Below, in pieces: positions 1 to 11,517 of a stretch of DNA of 64,000 bases (the first letter of the stretch is position 1; each line of letters starts with the position of its first letter). The stretch is from positions 2,418,001 to 2,482,000 of the forward strand of contig CAVNZM010000018.1 of NCBI GenBank assembly GCA_963693365.1, given 5' to 3'. The notes under the pieces are model-generated. The model saw nothing but the letters and a program-made list of their open reading frames with translations, ran no database searches and was not told where the DNA came from. The position numbers and the translations under genes are program-made. This DNA comes from Amoebidium appalachense (lineage: Eukaryota; Ichthyosporea).

Positions 1-150
1 GGGGGGGTTCGTGGAAGGGGGAAGTATAGACAAGGATATCGAAGGAAAGGGATAAAGTGAGGCCAAAAATAAGAAAACGAAGAAATCGGAATTAGTCACA
101 GGCAAACCACCGAGCCTACTCACTATGCAGTTATCGAATCCCTTCCCCCG

Positions 151-181
<31 letters not shown>

Positions 182-205
182 CGCTCGCTCTCTCTCTCAG
201 TCTCC

Positions 206-240
<35 letters not shown>

Positions 241-743
241 CCCCGCGCCCCCTCTCTCTCTCTTCTCTCTCTCTCTTCTCTCCCCCCCCCCCCCCCCCCT
301 CTCCCCCCTCCCTCCCTCCCTTTTCCCTCTAACCTACTTTATATCCCTCCTTCTTGCGGACTGCTTTGTTCTGTTACAAATGAAAGTAAAATGCACTACA
401 CATACCCCTCCCCCCCTCCCCAGGAAGGAAAAAAAAACAAAAAAATAATAATCAAAAATACAATAAAAAACACTATATATGTATTCATTGCTGCATTCTT
501 CACATGCTTTCCAGCTTTTCCTGATTTTCATTCACCCTACGGCTCCCTCCTTAGTACAGAGCATGTGTTTAAATTCATTTGTCGTCCTGTTTGAGTTGAA
601 GGTTTTTTTCTCTACATGTGTTGCTTACACCCCCCCCCCCCACCCCCGCCCCCCCCCCCCCCCCCCCCCCGGCGGTCTTTCCCTACCTCCTCCGTACATG
701 GGTTCACACAGGGGCATAGAGCATACGTGTTTGCACGTCCGCG

Positions 744-802
<59 letters not shown>
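1..802 (+). other. non-coding, probable intron of the coiled-coil gene
   Basis: No credible coding sequence seen. Contains interrupted CT repeats (about 149-240), C runs (about 285-299 and 631-670) and a CA repeat running directly into the acceptor of the exon at 803. Because that exon opens in the middle of a protein, this stretch is most simply intron and the gene's 5' end is outside the window. Confidence 0.6.
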
Positions 803-804
<2 letters not shown>

Positions 805-874
805 GCGGGACAAGGACCTTCTTGCCCTTCAGCAGGCCATGGCAAGAGCCACCCAGCTGCTGGAATCTTCCGAG
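803..874 (+). CDS. coiled-coil gene, exon a (24 codons)
   Basis: CACACACAG acceptor, then LRDKDLLAL...LLESSE, then a GTACTA donor. Phase 0 at both ends. Non-repetitive codons stand out between a CA repeat and a 20-bp minisatellite. Confidence 0.7.
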
Positions 875-1560
875 GTACTACTTGCATACATTCCTTACTA
901 CTTGCATACATTCCTTACTACTTGCATACATTCCTTGCTTATTCTCTATCCCACTAGTGTATGTGCAATGCCAAGAGACGCAGGGGGAGAAAGGGGGGGG
1001 GGGGGGGGGGGGGGGGTAATTAGTAGGGGACATTGTTTTTTATTCATCTTTTTTTTTTGGGAAGGGGGGGTGAGGGGGGGGAAGGAGGTAGGCGGTGCGG
1101 CGGGGGGAGAGGAGGGTATGCGGTGTGGGAGGGGGGTTGGAGGTTAGAGAGGATGCTCGGGAGTCCTGGACGGGAGGTGGGAGAAGGAGGACATTTGGCC
1201 GATTATACAAAATGGACGTATATGGGGGGGGGGAGGGGGGGGTAATAAAGGTCAAAATGCAGGATTCTTTCTGCCTCTCTTCTTTCCCCCCCATCCACTC
1301 ACCCACCCCACCCCCTCCTCCCCCGTTCAATGTTGACACTCTTAGCCTCCTCTATACACACACAACAACCAACTTCCTTGCTTGCTTTTCCGCCTCTGCT
1401 TGACTCCCCTTGAACCTATTGATAAAAACAATCACCCTAGCCTCCCACAACATAACGCCCTGTCGTTTGATCCACACTAACCAACCCCCCCCCCCCAAAA
1501 AAAAAAAACAAAAACAAACAAACAAACAAACAAACAAACAAACACACACACACGCGCACA

Positions 1561-1616
<56 letters not shown>

Positions 1617-1981
1617 CGCACCTCCCCCCCCCCCCCCCCCCCCCCCCCCGGCACAAACCATCAACATCCGCCCTGCCGACTTCCCTGGCATATGAATGAC
1701 CCTTTATTGCCTACGACAATCGATTACGCTACTCAGAAAGAGAAGACAGAGTAAGTTACCCCCGAGACACTGTGTCAGTCCACATGTCTGTGAAATGGAA
1801 GATCCGCATTGTTTACGAGGTGAATGGGCGAAACTCGGGTACTGTGGATGACTTGCCCCTCCCCCCCATCTCCCCTGGTGGATGGGCTCTGCTTATTATG
1901 CATTTTTTATGTGTGGTTTGCACTCTGTGTTGTGTTGTCCCTTGTGAAGGTGTACTTTATACTCTGTAACACTCTCTTACC

Positions 1982-2012
<31 letters not shown>

Positions 2013-2346
2013 AAAAAAAAAAAAGTATGGATTGGGAACCACGCGCGAGAGGTTAAAGAGTCGAAACCCATGCTTTTGTGGAGACATAGGAACCCCCCTG
2101 ATGATGGGCTCTGTTCAAGTGTCTTCTGCCTGCACGCTTCAATTATTCGATTTTTGGACTTCCCGCTTTTGTGACGTTTTGTTGATGCTCGTTGTTGTCT
2201 CCTCCATATTTCCAACCCTCTAACGCATACATCAAACCCTGCCCCCCCCCCCACCCACCCAATCAACCACTCACTCACCCACCCATCCAATGATCAGATG
2301 CAAAAACCCAGATACACAAGACACAGAGACACACAAACACTTTCAT

Positions 2347-2379
<33 letters not shown>

Positions 2380-5300
2380 TACACACACACAACGACACAC
2401 AAACATAAGTACCCTCACCCTCCTCCCCCCCCCCCCCCCCCCCCCCGTCCTCCCCGAAGTGGGCTCCGCCTATTTTGCATACTCTTTGTGTTGTTTGCCC
2501 CCTGCATTGTGTTGTCCGGTTTGAATGTGTATTACATACTTTATGACGCGTTCTACCCCCCCCCCCCCCCCCCCCTCGTATACGCGGGCTAAGGGGTCGA
2601 AACTCAGACGCAATTGATGACTTGGGTCCTCCCTGAGGATGGGCTCTGCTTATGACGCATACTGTGCGCATGGCTGATGTTGCATACTTGAATGTTTGCC
2701 TTTGCATGTGTCCTGCACCATGCTTCTCGTCGTGTATGCGTACTTCGTACCGTGTTCCGCATTCAAACCCCCCCCCCCCCCCCCCCCCGCGCACACACAC
2801 ACACGCATACACACATACACACACACAGGCTCAAGGCACACTACGAATCCGAAATCAGCGTCCTAAACGAAACCATCACCAAACTGAAAACCGAATCCGA
2901 GACGACCCACGCCGCAGCAATCCAAACGAACAAAACAACGAACGAAGAAACAGAAAAAGTGAAATCCCGTTTGGAAGAGGAAACGAAAAAGAGAGAAGAG
3001 GCAGAAGGAAAATCGTCTCTGTTGGAAAAAGAAATCGAAATATGGAGGGGAAAAGTGTCGGATTTGGGAAGAGAGTTTGAAGAAGTCGGGAAGAAATTGG
3101 AAGAAGCGGGAGAGAAAGCGAAGGAGGCAGGGGAAAAAACGGAGCTTTTGAACGAACAGGTAAAAGTGGCAGAGGTGGAAAGGGGGAAACTGATCGTCGA
3201 AATCGAGGGAATGAAAATGAAAATGCAGGAATTGGAGAAAGAGAAAGGGGAAGAGGAGAAAAAGGCGAAAGAAAATGAAGAGGGATTGAAAAAGGAGGTG
3301 GGAAGTTTGAAGGAAAAAGTTGCAGAGTTGGAGAAACAAAAGAGGGAGATTGAAGAGAGGTTGAAATCCTCGGAGGAGGAAATGAAGAGAGAGAGGGAGA
3401 GGTTCGAGGGGGAGATGGAGGGGTGGAAAGTAAAGGGGGAGCAAATGGAAAAAGAAACGAAAAACATTATTGAGAGAATGGAATTGGCTGTCGCAAAGTC
3501 GAAAGAAACGGAAGAAATCCCCGCTAAATTGACTGAACAGATAAAAGAATCGGAAAAACAAAAGGAAGAAGCTTTGGAAAAGGCGAGAGTTTTGGGGGAG
3601 GAAGTGAAAAAGTTTGAACAAGAGGTGGAAACGTGGAAGGTTAAAGCTGAAGATGTGCAAAAGGAAATGGAATCTATCGGGAAGAGAATGGAGGAAGCGG
3701 GGGAGAAAGCGAAAGAAGCGAATGAAAAAATGGTGTCTCTGGGAGAACAAATCAAGGTTTTGGAAGGGGAGAGGGAGAAAAATGTGATTGAGATTGAAGG
3801 GATGAAGGGGAAGATTGGAGAGTTGGAAAAGGGGAAAGAGGAGGCGGAAAAGAGAGCGAAAGAGGGGGAGGAAGAGGTGAAACGGGTGGAGAAGGAAGTC
3901 GAAATCTGGAAGGGAAAAGCCGGAAATTTGGAGAAGGAGTTGGGTGAGGTGAAGGAACACACCGGTGAAGCGAGTGGGAAGATTGAAAAGTTGACAGAGC
4001 AGGTGAAAGCGCTCGAGCAGGAAAAAGAGAGGGTGTGTGCAGAAGTTGAAACGTGGAAAACGAAGGTGGGAGAGGTGGAGAAACAGAAGGGAGAGGCTGA
4101 AGAGAAAGTGAAATTATTGGAGGAGGGAACGGAAAAGATGATGGGTGAGATTGAAATGTGGAAAGGAAAAGCAGAAGCGGTCGAGATTGAAATGGGAAGG
4201 GTGCTTGCGCGTGTGGAGGAAGCGGGGGTGGAAGTGAAGGATATGGGTGAGAAGGTGGGGGTTTTGGAGGAGCATATGAAATCTGTGGAGGAAGGGAGGG
4301 AAAAAGCGATAAACGAAGTGGAAATTTGGAAGGGGAAAACGGTTGAAAAGGAGGGAGAGGTAAAGAGGCTTGGGGAGGAGGTGGGGGCGTTGAAAGCGAA
4401 GATAGGTGAGTTTGAAGGGAAGGTGAAAGAAGGCGAGAAGGAGAGAGAGAGATTAGTTTCTGAGGTTGAAACGTGGAAAGGGAAAGTCGTTTTGTTGGAG
4501 AGCGAAACTTCCTTTTTGACACAGAGAAACACCGAAGACGGAGAGAGGGCAAATGTGTTGAGCGAGCAGGTGAAAAACGCCGAAAAAGAATGCGAAAATT
4601 TGAGGGGGGAGGTGAAAATTGCAAATGAAAAGATTGCGGAACTTGAGAAAATTTTGGCGGACAAGGAAATTTTGGTGAGCGGGGGGGTTATGGCGGAAGC
4701 CGAAGTGGCAAAATTGCGAGCGCAGTTGGGAGAGGAAGAGAGAAAGGTGAAAGAAATAACCGAGAGAGAGGTGAAAATATCAGAGGATGTGAAAGAATGG
4801 AGGGAAAGGGCGGAAAAAGTCGAGGAGGAAATGCGGATTTTGGCCGGGAAAGTCGAGGAAAGTGGTGCCAAGGTGGTTGAGGCAGAGGAGAAAACACGGA
4901 AATTGGAATTGGAATTACGGGAATGGAGGAGGAAGGAGGAGGAGATGGAACAAAAGGTTGAAGGCTTCGAGGAAAGTGGGGCACAAGAGAGGGTTGATGG
5001 TTGGGAGGGAGAAAAGAACGAAGTGGAGAGGTTGAGGGAGGAGAACACCCGGCTGGAGATGCTGGTACGTGTGTGTGTGTCTGTGTCTGTGTACATGCCT
5101 GTGTGTGTGTACATGCCTGTGTGTGTGTGTACATGCCTGTGTGTGTGTCTGTGTGTGTACATGCCTGTGTGTGTGTGTGTCTGTGTGTGTACATGCCTGT
5201 GTGTGTGTGTGTCTGTGTGTGTACATGCCTGTGTGTGTGTGTGTCTGTGTGTGTACATGCCTGTGTGTGTGTGTGTCTGTGTGTGTACATGCCTGTGTGT

Positions 5301-5657
5301 GTGTGTGTCTGTGTGTGTACATGCCTGTGTGTGTGTGTGTGTCTGTGTGTGTACATGCCTGTGTGTGTGTGTGTCTGTGTGTGTACATGCCTGTGTGTGT
5401 ACATGCCTGTGTGTGTGTGTGTGTGTCTGTGTGTGTACATGCCTGTGTGTGTGTGTGTCTGTGTGTGTACATGCCTGTGTGTGTGTGTGTCTGTGTGTGT
5501 ACATGCCTGTGTGTGTACGAGTCTGTGTGAGTTCGTGCCTGTGTGTACGTGTCTCTCTGGCACAGTGTTCGGTCCTGTGTGTGTGCGTGTATGTGCATGT
5601 TGTTGCCTGCCTGTCTTAGACAATACGGGGGTGGCTGTGGGTGTGCATCCAGAAGAG

Positions 5658-5698
<41 letters not shown>

Positions 5699-6013
5699 CT
5701 GGGTGAGTGTTCGATGGGATTGTTGTGTGTTTTGGGGAAACAAGGTTGCATATTGTCGTTTTTTGGTGCGTTGGGTTTGGGGGGGGGGGGATCCTGGTTT
5801 TTCCTGCCTTTTTTTTTTTTTTTTGAGAGGAGTGGGGGAAGAGGGCTCATGCTGCAGGTTTGGTTTTTAATGGGTTTATATTATCATAAACTTAAACACG
5901 AACCCGGTTCACTGCACACATATTTTCTGGCTCTCCCTCTTCCGCATGTTATCATACTGTTGTGTGATTTTATTCCAGTTTCCTATGGCAAAATATGGTA
6001 AGCAAACAGGTAG

Positions 6014-6081
<68 letters not shown>

Positions 6082-6302
6082 TCAATAATTAACCCTTCAC
6101 TCCGTACAGGTGAAGTCGGCAAAGGAAGCCCAAGCAACTGCCCCGAAGACACCCCCTTCGGGTATTCTCCCCCCCCCCCCTCCCCCCCTCCCCCCTGCAT
6201 ACTCTTGAATGAATGTGTGGTTTGCACTCTGCATTGTGTTATCCGTTTTGGATGTGTACTTTTTACTCTGTAACACTTTCTCCTTCTACTCTCTCCTTCC
6301 CC

Positions 6303-6364
<62 letters not shown>

Positions 6365-6620
6365 CGCGGGGGGCATCCTCTGCTTGACGTACAGGAATCA
6401 CGGTTTGTTCGATTTTTTTCTCCTTGCATGGGGTTTAGATCGAGTTTGTGAGACAGTGTCGTGTCGGTGTCATTTCCTTTTATAGTGATTTCCACGCTCT
6501 AATGCTTGCATATCCCCACCCACCCCCTCCCCCCACCTACCTCCACCCTCACCCCCTCACGCGCTAACATACACACATTCACCTACACATCCTCTCTTAA
6601 CTCTCTCTCCCCTCCCCCCC

Positions 6621-6657
<37 letters not shown>

Positions 6658-6672
6658 ACACACGCACAAACA

Positions 6673-6733
<61 letters not shown>

Positions 6734-6818
6734 CATGGGTATTGGCACTCTTGCACTGACAGTTGTCGGCACCGCCGCCGCCACCCTCCTGCTGGGTACA
6801 AGGCTGGCCCGTAGATGA
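803..6818 (+). CDS. long coiled-coil protein with C-terminal membrane anchor (3' part of gene)
   Basis: Spliced CDS I join as 803-874, 1737-1750, 2829-5064, 6110-6161 and 6733-6818: 2,460 nt, exactly 820 codons including the stop, with phases matching at every junction. The product is an almost uninterrupted E/K-rich coiled coil of about 780 residues, then a short Ala/Pro/Thr linker, then one hydrophobic segment ([20 protein letters not shown]) followed by a basic tail TRLARR and a TGA stop. That is the layout of tail-anchored coiled-coil tethers such as golgins and ER or nuclear-envelope linkers. Family membership is inference; I do not recognise a specific orthologue. Tryptophans recur in E-x-E-x-W-K-x-K motifs. 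The 5' end is missing, so the start codon is unknown. Confidence 0.8.
877..936 (+). repeat. 20-bp minisatellite, 3 copies
   Basis: Three perfect head-to-tail copies of ACTACTTGCATACATTCCTT begin 2 nt after the splice donor of the exon ending at 874. Confidence 0.95.
1737..1750 (+). CDS. coiled-coil gene, 14-nt microexon candidate
   Basis: Between acceptor TACGCTACTCAG and a consensus donor GTAAGT lies AAAGAGAAGACAGA. It encodes K-E-K-T plus two bases (GA). The preceding exon ends in phase 0 and the next exon needs two incoming bases, so this microexon restores the frame (…[11 protein letters not shown]…). Without it, the exons at 874 and 2829 are out of phase. Inferred from phase and splice signals only. 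Confidence 0.5.
1806..2002 (+). repeat. poly(C)-tailed SINE-like element, subfamily A
   Basis: Shares GGCGAAACTCGGGTACTGTG, GATGGGCTCTGCTTATTATG and the downstream body with copies at 35274 and 61765, and ends in a C run. Head truncated. Confidence 0.75.
2023..2255 (+). repeat. poly(C)-tailed SINE-like element, subfamily B
   Basis: Contains a diverged A-box region (ATGGATTGGGAACC), a B-box-like GAGTCGAAACCC, the core GATGATGGGCTCTGTTCAAG and the tail CATATTTCCAACCCTCTAAC before a C run. Same architecture as 39773-40066. Confidence 0.8.
2455..2573 (+). repeat. SINE-like element, 5'-truncated, subfamily A
   Basis: Starts at the GGGCTC core and retains the TGCATACTCTTTGTG body and the GACGCGTTCTA-C(n) end. 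Confidence 0.7.
2579..2787 (+). repeat. poly(C)-tailed SINE-like element, subfamily A2
   Basis: Nearly identical over about 190 bp to the copy at 8246-8450. Contains GGGGTCGAAACTCAG (B-box-like) and the core CTGAGGATGGGCTCTGCTTA, and ends in TTCAAAC(n). It directly precedes the CA tract and acceptor of the main coiled-coil exon. Confidence 0.85.
2829..5064 (+). CDS. coiled-coil gene, main exon (745 codons)
   Basis: Acceptor CACACAG at 2828; first base completes a Glu codon. Begins [14 protein letters not shown] and ends ENTRLEML before donor GTACGT. No prolines or long hydrophobic stretches interrupt the heptads; composition is dominated by Glu and Lys. Tryptophan codons at 3043, 3424, 3634, 3907, 4054, 4159, 4327, 4474, 4798 and 4924 sit in repeated E-x-W-K-x-K contexts. 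The long minus-strand open frame over the same span is its antisense shadow. Confidence 0.92.
5066..5530 (+). repeat. GT-rich minisatellite with GTACATGCCT, about 15 copies
   Basis: GT repeats punctuated about every 18-34 bp by GTACATGCCT, beginning at the splice donor itself. It generates a false Cys-Val-rich extension of the coiled-coil frame. Confidence 0.95.
5659..5698 (+). repeat. G homopolymer, about 40 nt
   Basis: Uninterrupted G run in the intron between the main exon and the exon at 6110. Confidence 0.95.
6110..6161 (+). CDS. coiled-coil gene, linker exon
   Basis: Acceptor TCCGTACAG, donor GTATTC. Encodes [17 protein letters not shown] plus one base. The Pro/Thr/Ala composition marks the end of the coiled coil before the membrane anchor. 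Phase 0 in, phase 1 out. Confidence 0.7.
6195..6362 (+). repeat. truncated SINE-like element and 57-nt C run
   Basis: Body of subfamily A (GCATTGTGTTATCCGTTTTG) followed within about 60 bp by a C homopolymer from about 6306 to 6362. Confidence 0.75.
6733..6818 (+). CDS. coiled-coil gene, terminal exon with transmembrane anchor
   Basis: Acceptor CACACACAG; the two leading bases GC complete a Gly codon from the previous exon. Encodes [20 protein letters not shown], then GTRLARR and TGA. One roughly 20-residue hydrophobic helix plus a positively charged short tail is typical of a tail anchor. The stop overlaps a TGACGTCA palindrome. Confidence 0.75.
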
Positions 6819-6842
6819 CGTCATTGCTGAAAAGTGACGTCA
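6816..6842. promoter_or_regulatory. two TGACGTCA palindromes
   Basis: Perfect 8-bp CRE/bZIP-type palindromes at 6816-6823 and 6835-6842, 11 bp apart, in the stop codon and 3' flank of the coiled-coil gene. The motif is directly visible; a regulatory function is inference. Confidence 0.35.
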
Positions 6843-7972
6843 TCAACACGTTTTACTACCGGGTGTGAGGAGTACATTGGAATTTTCGGGTTCATAGTTA
6901 GCGGAGTCGGTTTCTTTCAGAAATTCAGCATATTTCATTTGTTTGTTCAAGTATTTATTTTGATACACCCTGGCCAATAACGTTTGTAGTCCCACTTTTT
7001 TCCTCCTTTTTTTCTTTTTTTTCTTTTCCTTTTTTTGTTTTCCCCTCTCTCTTCTCTCTTCAGTCTTAGGCTGACAACCCAAAGGGACCCACTTTTCTGC
7101 CTTCCGAATCTGATCTCGCAACACACATGTGCTATACGGGGACTCTCATGAAGTGTTTTTCTCTCTTCAAGTTGTTGGTTTCATGTCATCCCATGTGTGA
7201 TGGCGTTGTTAAGCTCACGTTGTTGCATTTGGAACTCCTCTTGTGGATAACTCAGCGTAGTTTTTTCCTGTACTGATATGCTTGAACGGAAACATACTTG
7301 AAAATTCACAAACTGCGTTGGATTCATATCACTGCATGCACTTTTTTTTTTTTTTTTTTGGTTTTTTGTTTTACCCAACCAAACCCGTTATAGCCAGAAT
7401 GCAAACTGGCCGTATGTGGTGGTCTAGCAGGCATGTAGTAGTTCGGTTGTTCTTTTGGCTCAAGTCTCTTGTTTTGTGGCATGATTCTTTTGAAAATTAA
7501 AAAAATTAATAATAGGGGGAACTCGATTGGTTGTGCCTTCCGAAAACATGCAACTAAGACACATGCATGTTCTCGTTGTTTTCCTGCCCCCTTTTTTTTT
7601 TATATGAATCGAGCTGCTTACGGAACTTTACTCGGAATTTATCTTGTCACCGGCCGTGCAAATGCAAATTTCTGCCCCCCTCCCCCCCCCCTTTCCAAAA
7701 AAAAAAAAAAGAGAGAGAGAGAGAGGGAAAACTCGATCATCATCATACCGAGAACCGCGGCGCACACACTCCACTGACAGGCATGCACAACACACACACA
7801 CATATACGTGGATTTACTTGCTGTTTTGGGGTTAGGGAGAGGCTGGCCTACACACTCGGGCCGGGGGCCGGGGGTGAGGCTCTTTCACGCTCTCGATCTC
7901 GCTCTCTCGCTCTCTCTAGATGTCTCTCTTTTTCTCAGACTCCCATTCTCCCTCTCTCTATAGGTGAGGGAG

Positions 7973-8036
<64 letters not shown>

Positions 8037-8593
8037 CCCCCCCCCCTTCCATGCAACCGGGCATGGTTGCTCTGTGTCGTGCATCTGTAAGCACATACAC
8101 ATTTTTCGCTGCACTGCATTAGTTTGCACACACATCTTCACCGTTTTGCTCACCTTGCTTGCATAAGCAACCCTGCTCGTCTTTGATCAAGACGGGTTGA
8201 CCCGCCCAAGCTCAGTTGATGCTGCTGTCTGAGTTGGAGTGTCGTATATACGCGGGCTAAGGGGTCGAAACTCAGACGCAATTGATGACTTGGGTCCTCC
8301 CTGAGGATGGGCTCTGCTTATGACGCATACTGTGCACATGGCTGATGTTGCATACTTGAATGTTTGCCTTTGCATGTGTCCTGCACCATGCTTCTCGTCG
8401 TGTATGCGTACTTTGTACCGTGTTCCGCATTCAAAACCCCCCCCCCCCTCTGTCTCTCTCCCCCTCCCTTAAACGATCCCTCCGGATCCGTCCCTCCCCT
8501 CCCCCCCTCACTCCCCCCCCCCCCCCCCCCCCCTCTCTCTCCCTCTGACTGATCTCTCTCTCCCTCTCTCCTCTCTCTGAGACTCCCTCTCTC

Positions 8594-8633
<40 letters not shown>

Positions 8634-8664
8634 CTCTCTCTATCTCTTCCTCTTACACACACAC

Positions 8665-8723
<59 letters not shown>

Positions 8724-9109
8724 CGCCCCCCCCCCCCCCCCCCTTTCCCCCCACCCCCCCACCCACCCACGCCGGTGTCCCTCCCTCTCTATCTCCGCTC
8801 TAGATCTCGCTCGACCGTGCTGTTCAACAGGTTATGGGTATAGGGGGACGTTGGCGCATAACTCGTCACATTCCGTCTGCCTGTTCCGGGACAGCGATCC
8901 GTGATTGCAAAATACTGTCCGGGGGAGGGGGGGGGGGGAGGGGGGGGGGGGGGGGGGGGGGGCTGCATCACCCAATACGTAAACCAACTATGTAAAAGAG
9001 TCTCACCTCTACACTATTAACCAAAACAAATATAGAAAAATGAATACACCAGAAGTTCTGAGGAAGAGTTGAACACTCCTTTGCAACCTTATATTCAATT
9101 GAAATATCA

Positions 9110-9158
<49 letters not shown>

Positions 9159-9433
9159 CATGATATATTTCTATAGTTAGGATATCTGAGTTTGGACGCA
9201 TCATAGGCAGACTGCTGGATAAGCGGTTTGGGGTCTTTTTTTACACAATCAGTAGGCAGAAAACTGTGGATTGGTGTTATTCTAGTCTGCTATTTCTGTG
9301 ATAATACCTCCAACGTGCTATTCCATCCTAGTCACAAATATTCTCTCTCTGACTCACGCCAAAACCACATACACATTCACCGCATCCGCGTGATGTACGC
9401 ACACTTTCGCGCGTGCACACACAAACACACACA

Positions 9434-9511
<78 letters not shown>

Positions 9512-9712
9512 CCCCCCCCCCCCCCCCCCCCCCCCCCCCACACACACACCCCCCCCCCACCCCCCCCCCCCCCCCACTGACACATACCCCCTTCCCCCCT
9601 CCTCCACCCCCTCCCCCCCCCCCCCAAAAAAAACACACACACGCACATACCCCTACCTCCCCTTCCCCCCTCCCCCTCCCCCCCCCCCGTCCCTCCTCTC
9701 CCCCATCCACAC

Positions 9713-9767
<55 letters not shown>
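6819..9767. other. no gene recognised; repeats and low-complexity DNA
   Basis: Holds unique AT-richer sequence (6.85-7.6 kb), CT/GA microsatellites (about 7980-8034, 8590-8630, 8670-8720), a full-length SINE-like element (8158-8450), G and C runs, and CA repeats to 9767. If the exon at 9768 belongs to a longer gene, part of this is intron, but I could not identify its upstream exons. Confidence 0.6.
8158..8450 (+). repeat. full-length poly(C)-tailed SINE-like element
   Basis: Starts GCATAAGCAACCCTGCTCGT, as at 61767. Contains an A-box-like TCTGAGTTGG, B-box-like GGGTCGAAACTC (about 8261) and the core GATGGGCTCTGCTTATGACG, and ends CCGCATTCAAAAC(n). About 280 bp. Plus orientation. Confidence 0.85.
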
Positions 9768-9768
<1 letters not shown>

Positions 9769-10007
9769 TCGTTGCCCTTGCTTTCGACATCCCCCGCACC
9801 TACTCCGCCGACGGCACAGGCAACGGATGGTACACATACGGCAGCGACATCACCCAAAGAAACGCAACAGCCAATGAGAACAAATGGTTAACCATGACAG
9901 ACCCAATCATCTTGCAGTTTGAGGGGTCCCCTTACGTCGACACCAGGACTTTTGCACTACTTTCGCAACTCGCCGACCCTGAAATTTGGGATAAATTGGC
10001 TGATTAA
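9768..10007 (+). CDS. orphan terminal exon, unrecognised protein
   Basis: After a CA tract ending in AG, an open frame of 79 codons plus TAA begins IVALAFDIPRTYSADGTGNG and ends SQLADPEIWDKLAD. Mixed amino-acid composition and absence of repeats contrast sharply with the flanks, so it looks coding. There is no Met near the start, consistent with a last exon. I recognise no family and could not find upstream exons. Confidence 0.5.
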
Positions 10008-11517
10008 TGTCCCTAATCCGCAGTGTAACGTCATATTGATGATGAAATGCACGTGTACGTCCTGCATGCGATATAACTTAGTGGGATATATGAGAGATAG
10101 CCTGGGTGATATTCAAATCCAAACATCATTTTCAGAGTGAAAATTGCATTTTTTTTTTTTTGTGTTAATTGGTGTGGAGTCTCTTGTACCATCTTCTAAT
10201 CTCACTACCTCTGCCTTCTGAAGGTATAGTCTTGGTTTTCTTTTCTAAATATCCCCACTCGTCGTTTTATCTTGGTACAGTATTTATTTCCTAAACTATT
10301 TGAATGCAATTATCATGCTACTTGACAGATTGTCATCCTTGTTTGTTAATATGGTATTTATTGTCTAATATAACCTTCTCGGCAATCACCTTTTGATAAT
10401 TCTGGGATCTTCTAATATAAAAAAGACAGATATTCGAACAATAGATAATCTAATTGGGGCCTTTGATTGGCTCTCATAAATGTTTCCTTTTTCTTACCTT
10501 ATTCCAAACAGTTATATAGTGTGCGTGTCTCTCTGTATACCCACCTGGCTTGCTGGCTGAACTACACACATGCTGACTGGTGCATATCCTCTGATGATTA
10601 ATCATATAAGGAACATTGTACAAGCCTATTTGTGGTGTGCGAATTTCGCGTTTTCGAATTTCGAATTCAGAATCTCATTTATTCTGATCGAACTGTGCGC
10701 ACGGTTCGGAACCCGGGCCCTCTTTCCCTCAGTGCCCCTTGACCCTCCCTTCCTGTCTTGATCTCTCTATCCGAATTCTCTGCAGGGGAAAGATATTTCG
10801 GGTTTTTATCTTACCCCTGCAGACTCCAATGTTCTCTACCGGCCCCTCAAGTAAAACCCGTGCTATAATAAACAACTTACTTGAAACTGTGTCTCCATCG
10901 GCTTTTTCCTACGCAAAAACATATTCGAGCCTCTCTTCAAGACTGTGCCAGAGGGGCGGGAGATGGGGCGGGAGGTGGTGGTGGTGGTGGTGGTGGGGGG
11001 GGGGGGGGGGGGAACGAGTAATGCTAAGTGTACGAGTCTCGGACAACCCTAAACCCTCTTATTGACAAAGACATTCACCAATCACAAGTCCCGATTAGTG
11101 TCCAAAATATGTGAGATGCTATCGACTACATACAGAAAGGGTCAGGTCCAGCCTTCCCCAGAGGACACGAAAGAACTTTCCATGGGAGAATACGAGATTA
11201 CTTTCCGTGCGCCGTTATACTGCAAACACCTGATTCGACCAATAAACTTCGTCACACATACAAATATTCGTTACATTCTTCACCAAACCACCCCACCAAT
11301 CAAGAGCGGTTGTTAAAATAGAAATAAAAAGTTCGGCCTACTAGACTTTCCGGTAACTTATATTCCGAAAAACCTTGCCTGCATATTACTGACCAATCCA
11401 CCACATCAGATGCACTCGAACTAAATATAGTCACCTACATACAATGCTCTGAAAATACCACATGCGGCGTATTTTACGCCGATTTTATGCCAATCGTTCG
11501 CGAAATTTCATGCGATT
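10008..11517. other. intergenic between convergent genes
   Basis: Between the plus-strand exon ending at 10007 and the minus-strand transporter ending at 11518. Contains a G/T-rich tract (10975-11012). A weak 84-codon open frame at 11062-11316 has normal composition but no splice or family support. Short TTTTACGCC/TTTTATGCC repeats lie just beyond the transporter stop. Confidence 0.5.

Noticed and set aside
2841-5504. 887-residue minus-strand open frame, Ser/Phe-rich
   Set aside because: Antisense shadow of the E/K-rich coiled-coil exon; the purine-rich sense strand removes stops from the complement.
5001-5870. Long Cys-Val, His-Thr, Pro or Gly open frames here and throughout the window
   Set aside because: They are translations of GT/CA, C and G repeats, open in several frames at once and without start or splice logic.
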